A stretch of 64,000 bases of DNA, from the NCBI RefSeq assembly GCF_003996965.1, contig NZ_QWDM01000004.1, positions 199,527 to 263,526 of the forward strand. The letters run 5' to 3'. Made by a program: the position numbers and the translations under genes. Positions 62,451 through 64,000 of the stretch are shown here, piece after piece. Source of the DNA: Flavobacterium cupreum (lineage in GTDB: Bacteria; Bacteroidota; Bacteroidia; Flavobacteriales; Flavobacteriaceae). How positions within the stretch are numbered: the first letter of the stretch is position 1; every line of letters starts with the position of its first letter. The notes below the pieces were generated by a model. It had not been told where the DNA came from, made no database searches, and saw only the letters and a list, made by a program, of their open reading frames with translations.

Positions 62451-63032
62451 TTACTCTTTATTTTTTAATGAAGCGGTGATTTCGTTCATCTTTTTTACCT
62501 TGTCTTCGAAATTGCCTTTGAGTGTTTTCCTGTATTCATTGAGGTTTTCAACCATCTGATTGATATCTTCCGGAATTACCTCTTCGAAAAACTCCCGCAG
62601 TCTTTTGGCAGTTGTTGGCGATTTTCCGTTGGTCGAAATAGCAATTTTTACATTTCCTTTGGTGACTATTCCGCCTAGATAATAATCACATAAATCAGGC
62701 GTATCGGCGATATTGCAAATTAAATAACGCTTTCGGGACAAATCATATACTCTTTTATTGACTTTCAGGTCATCTGTACAGGCGATTACCATGTGACGCT
62801 TTTTGAGCATTCTCTTTTTGAACTTTGCTTCCGTCAATTTAATGGAAGGATGCTTTTCGGCTAAGACTTTAATCTCTAAATGAAAGTCAGGCGCTACAAC
62901 CTCAACATTGGCATTTGGACTCGACTTCAGCAAAAAAGAAAGTTTTTCTAATCCAACGTTTCCCCCGCCCACAATTAACACATTCAGATTATGAAGTTTT
63001 AAGAATATGGGATATAATTCGTTCTGTTCCAT
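62451..63032 (-). CDS. Precorrin-2 dehydrogenase / sirohydrochlorin ferrochelatase
   Basis: This 193-residue protein corresponds to the N-terminal half of CysG (Met8p type). The NAD motif is LIVGGGNVGLEKLSFLL, and the central segment STNGKSPTTAKRLREFFEE is typical. It oxidises precorrin-2 and may insert Fe2+ to form siroheme. It is 42 bases downstream of cobA, which supplies precorrin-2, so the two genes replace a single fused CysG. Confidence 0.92.
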   Translation of the reverse strand: MEQNELYPIFLKLHNLNVLIVGGGNVGLEKLSFLLKSSPNANVEVVAPDFHLEIKVLAEKHPSIKLTEAKFKKRMLKKRHMVIACTDDLKVNKRVYDLSRKRYLICNIADTPDLCDYYLGGIVTKGNVKIAISTNGKSPTTAKRLREFFEEVIPEDINQMVENLNEYRKTLKGNFEDKVKKMNEITASLKNKE

Positions 63033-63074
63033 TTTAATTTATTTTCATCTTACCAAAATTAGATGATTTATATT

Positions 63075-63851
63075 TTACCGAACAATTTCTTTTGATAGAA
63101 ATTCTTCGTAAAACCCTTTCAGTTTATTGCTTTCGCGAACTACTTCTCCCAAAACAATAATGGCCGGTGAACTTAATCGTTGTTCTTTTACTATATCTAA
63201 AATCGAATCTACAGTTCCAACTCCAACTTTTTCTTCGGCTGTTGTTCCGTTTTGAATAATGGCTACAGGTAAATTTCCTTTGTTTTCTTTTTGAAATAGA
63301 TTGATAATCTGAGGCAATTTGTGCATTCCCATCAGAATTACTACTGTCGCAGAGGATTGTGCTGCCAAGGCTACATCTGAAGATAATTTTCTGTCGGAAG
63401 TGGTGCCTGTAATAGCCCAGAAACTTTCTGAAACCCCTCTTTTTGTAATCGAAATTCCCTGACTCGCCGGAACGGCAACTACTGAAGAAATTCCGGGCAC
63501 TACAAACGTCGGGATCCCGAAGCTTTCAACAAATTCTATTTCTTCGCTTCCACGCCCGAAAATAAAAGGGTCTCCGCCTTTTAAACGCACTACATTTCCG
63601 TACGTTAAAGCATTATCAACAGTCAATTGATTGATCTCATCCTGTGTATAAGCATGATTTCCTATTTTTTTTCCCACAAAAATCCGGATCGCATTTTTGG
63701 GAGCATGTGCTAATATTTCATCATTGGCCAATGCATCGTACAAAACCACATTCGCTTCAGCCAACGCTTTTACAGCTTTTAGCGTAAGTAAATCCGGATC
63801 GCCGGGACCTGCACCGACTAAAGTTACTTTGGGTTTTATGGTCTTAAGCAT
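63075..63851 (-). CDS. cobA: Uroporphyrinogen-III C-methyltransferase
   Basis: This 258-residue SAM-dependent enzyme makes precorrin-2 from uroporphyrinogen III. Family signatures are LVGAGPGDPDLLTLKAVKAL near the N-terminus and RLKGGDPFIFGRGSEEIEF in the middle, followed by VVPGISSV. It overlaps the end of the upstream gene by 8 bases, so translation is probably coupled. It provides siroheme for sulfite reduction. Confidence 0.95.
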   Translation of the reverse strand: MLKTIKPKVTLVGAGPGDPDLLTLKAVKALAEANVVLYDALANDEILAHAPKNAIRIFVGKKIGNHAYTQDEINQLTVDNALTYGNVVRLKGGDPFIFGRGSEEIEFVESFGIPTFVVPGISSVVAVPASQGISITKRGVSESFWAITGTTSDRKLSSDVALAAQSSATVVILMGMHKLPQIINLFQKENKGNLPVAIIQNGTTAEEKVGVGTVDSILDIVKEQRLSSPAIIVLGEVVRESNKLKGFYEEFLSKEIVR

Positions 63852-64000
63852 TTGCTAATTCTTGAGCTCTGTATTTTTCTATAATTGCAAAAAATGCAAT
63901 TCCTTCCTGAATATATTGTTTTGCAAATGCTTCTGAAGGTTCATTTTGATTGATTTGATATCCCAATTCCCTGAAAGTTGCTGGCAATCCTATTTTTCCT
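63844..64000 (-). CDS. C-terminal end of a sulfite-reduction cluster gene, possibly HEPN-type (partial)
   Basis: The minus-strand frame is open from the window edge to TAA 63844-63846 and overlaps the cobA start by 8 bases. The visible ~51 residues (NQNEPSEAFAKQYIQEG, then IAFFAIIEKYRAQELANA) form a helix pair like the end of a HEPN domain. In Flavobacterium I recall a nitrite/sulfite reductase-like protein with a C-terminal HEPN domain next to cobA. Only the position and this short piece support it here. Confidence 0.45.
   Translation of the reverse strand, partial: GKIGLPATFRELGYQINQNEPSEAFAKQYIQEGIAFFAIIEKYRAQELANA

Noticed and set aside
1..64000. tRNA or rRNA genes
   Set aside because: Scanning for T-loop-like GGTTCGAATCC patterns and rRNA motifs revealed none; a tRNA search program would be needed to be certain.

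Overview
The window reads as chromosomal DNA of a gliding member of the Flavobacteriaceae, most likely Flavobacterium. The signs are gliding and type IX secretion genes (porV, gldA, gldD, gldE), Bacteroidota-type promoters (TAnnTTTG at about -7), no purine-rich Shine-Dalgarno sequences, AT-rich intergenic DNA, and many small palindromic or motif-type intergenic repeats. No rRNA, tRNA, CRISPR array, prophage, transposase or integrase was recognised. Most of the window is core genome.

Layout. 0-6 kb: the 3' end of porV, then cdd, a pyruvate dehydrogenase pair (pdhA, pdhC with two lipoyl domains) and an M1 aminopeptidase lipoprotein. 6-13 kb: a small set with a carboxymuconolactone decarboxylase-like protein, a DUF1348 protein and an AraC regulator, then a convergent glycosyltransferase, miaE, a large AsmA-like protein, and a small membrane-protein gene lying between two 88-bp copies of the AsmA gene's 3' end. 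13-20 kb: an unknown polytopic membrane protein, rplU-rpmA, an M16 peptidase pair (one catalytic, one without the zinc motif) and an EamA transporter. 20-29 kb: a heavy-metal-associated lipoprotein, the mutY-ssb-gldE-gldD cluster, an HU protein with a 30-residue basic ribosomal-type peptide, and RNase G. 27-36 kb: pbpC with a bacterial alpha-2-macroglobulin, a SUKH-like protein and tadA. 36-46 kb: two tandem TonB-like proteins with an N-terminal four-cysteine module, dxs, a DUF3078 protein, dgt, an Lrp/AsnC regulator and divergent metE. 46-53 kb: a YefM/YoeB toxin-antitoxin pair, a beta-barrel protein, gldA, a DoxX-like protein, a membrane-anchored AraC-type regulator, a PLP-dependent decarboxylase and a dicarboxylate/amino acid symporter. 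53-64 kb (all minus strand): a methyltransferase, metF, metH split into two genes with two unknown small genes between them, a SAM-I riboswitch upstream of metH, a repeat array, a TrxB-type ferredoxin-NADP reductase, the siroheme dehydrogenase/chelatase, cobA, and the end of a gene likely to belong to sulfite reduction.

How the genes fit together. The right end is a sulfur-to-methionine block: siroheme synthesis and electron supply for sulfite reduction, then B12-dependent methionine synthase and methylenetetrahydrofolate reductase under a SAM riboswitch. The B12-independent enzyme MetE lies 10 kb away beside an Lrp-type regulator. The same inverted half-site (TACTGAA/TTCAGTA) occurs upstream of metE and downstream of the metH riboswitch, suggesting a common protein regulator.

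Most unusual structures: (i) the 608-bp unit with a duplicated AsmA gene end around an orphan small gene; (ii) the insertion of two AT-rich small genes and a structured repeat between the metH halves; (iii) a tandem array of four ~84-bp units, each with two or three palindromes, related to a palindrome doublet at 13.4 kb; (iv) the Cys4/TonB paralogues. No large unknown system was seen.
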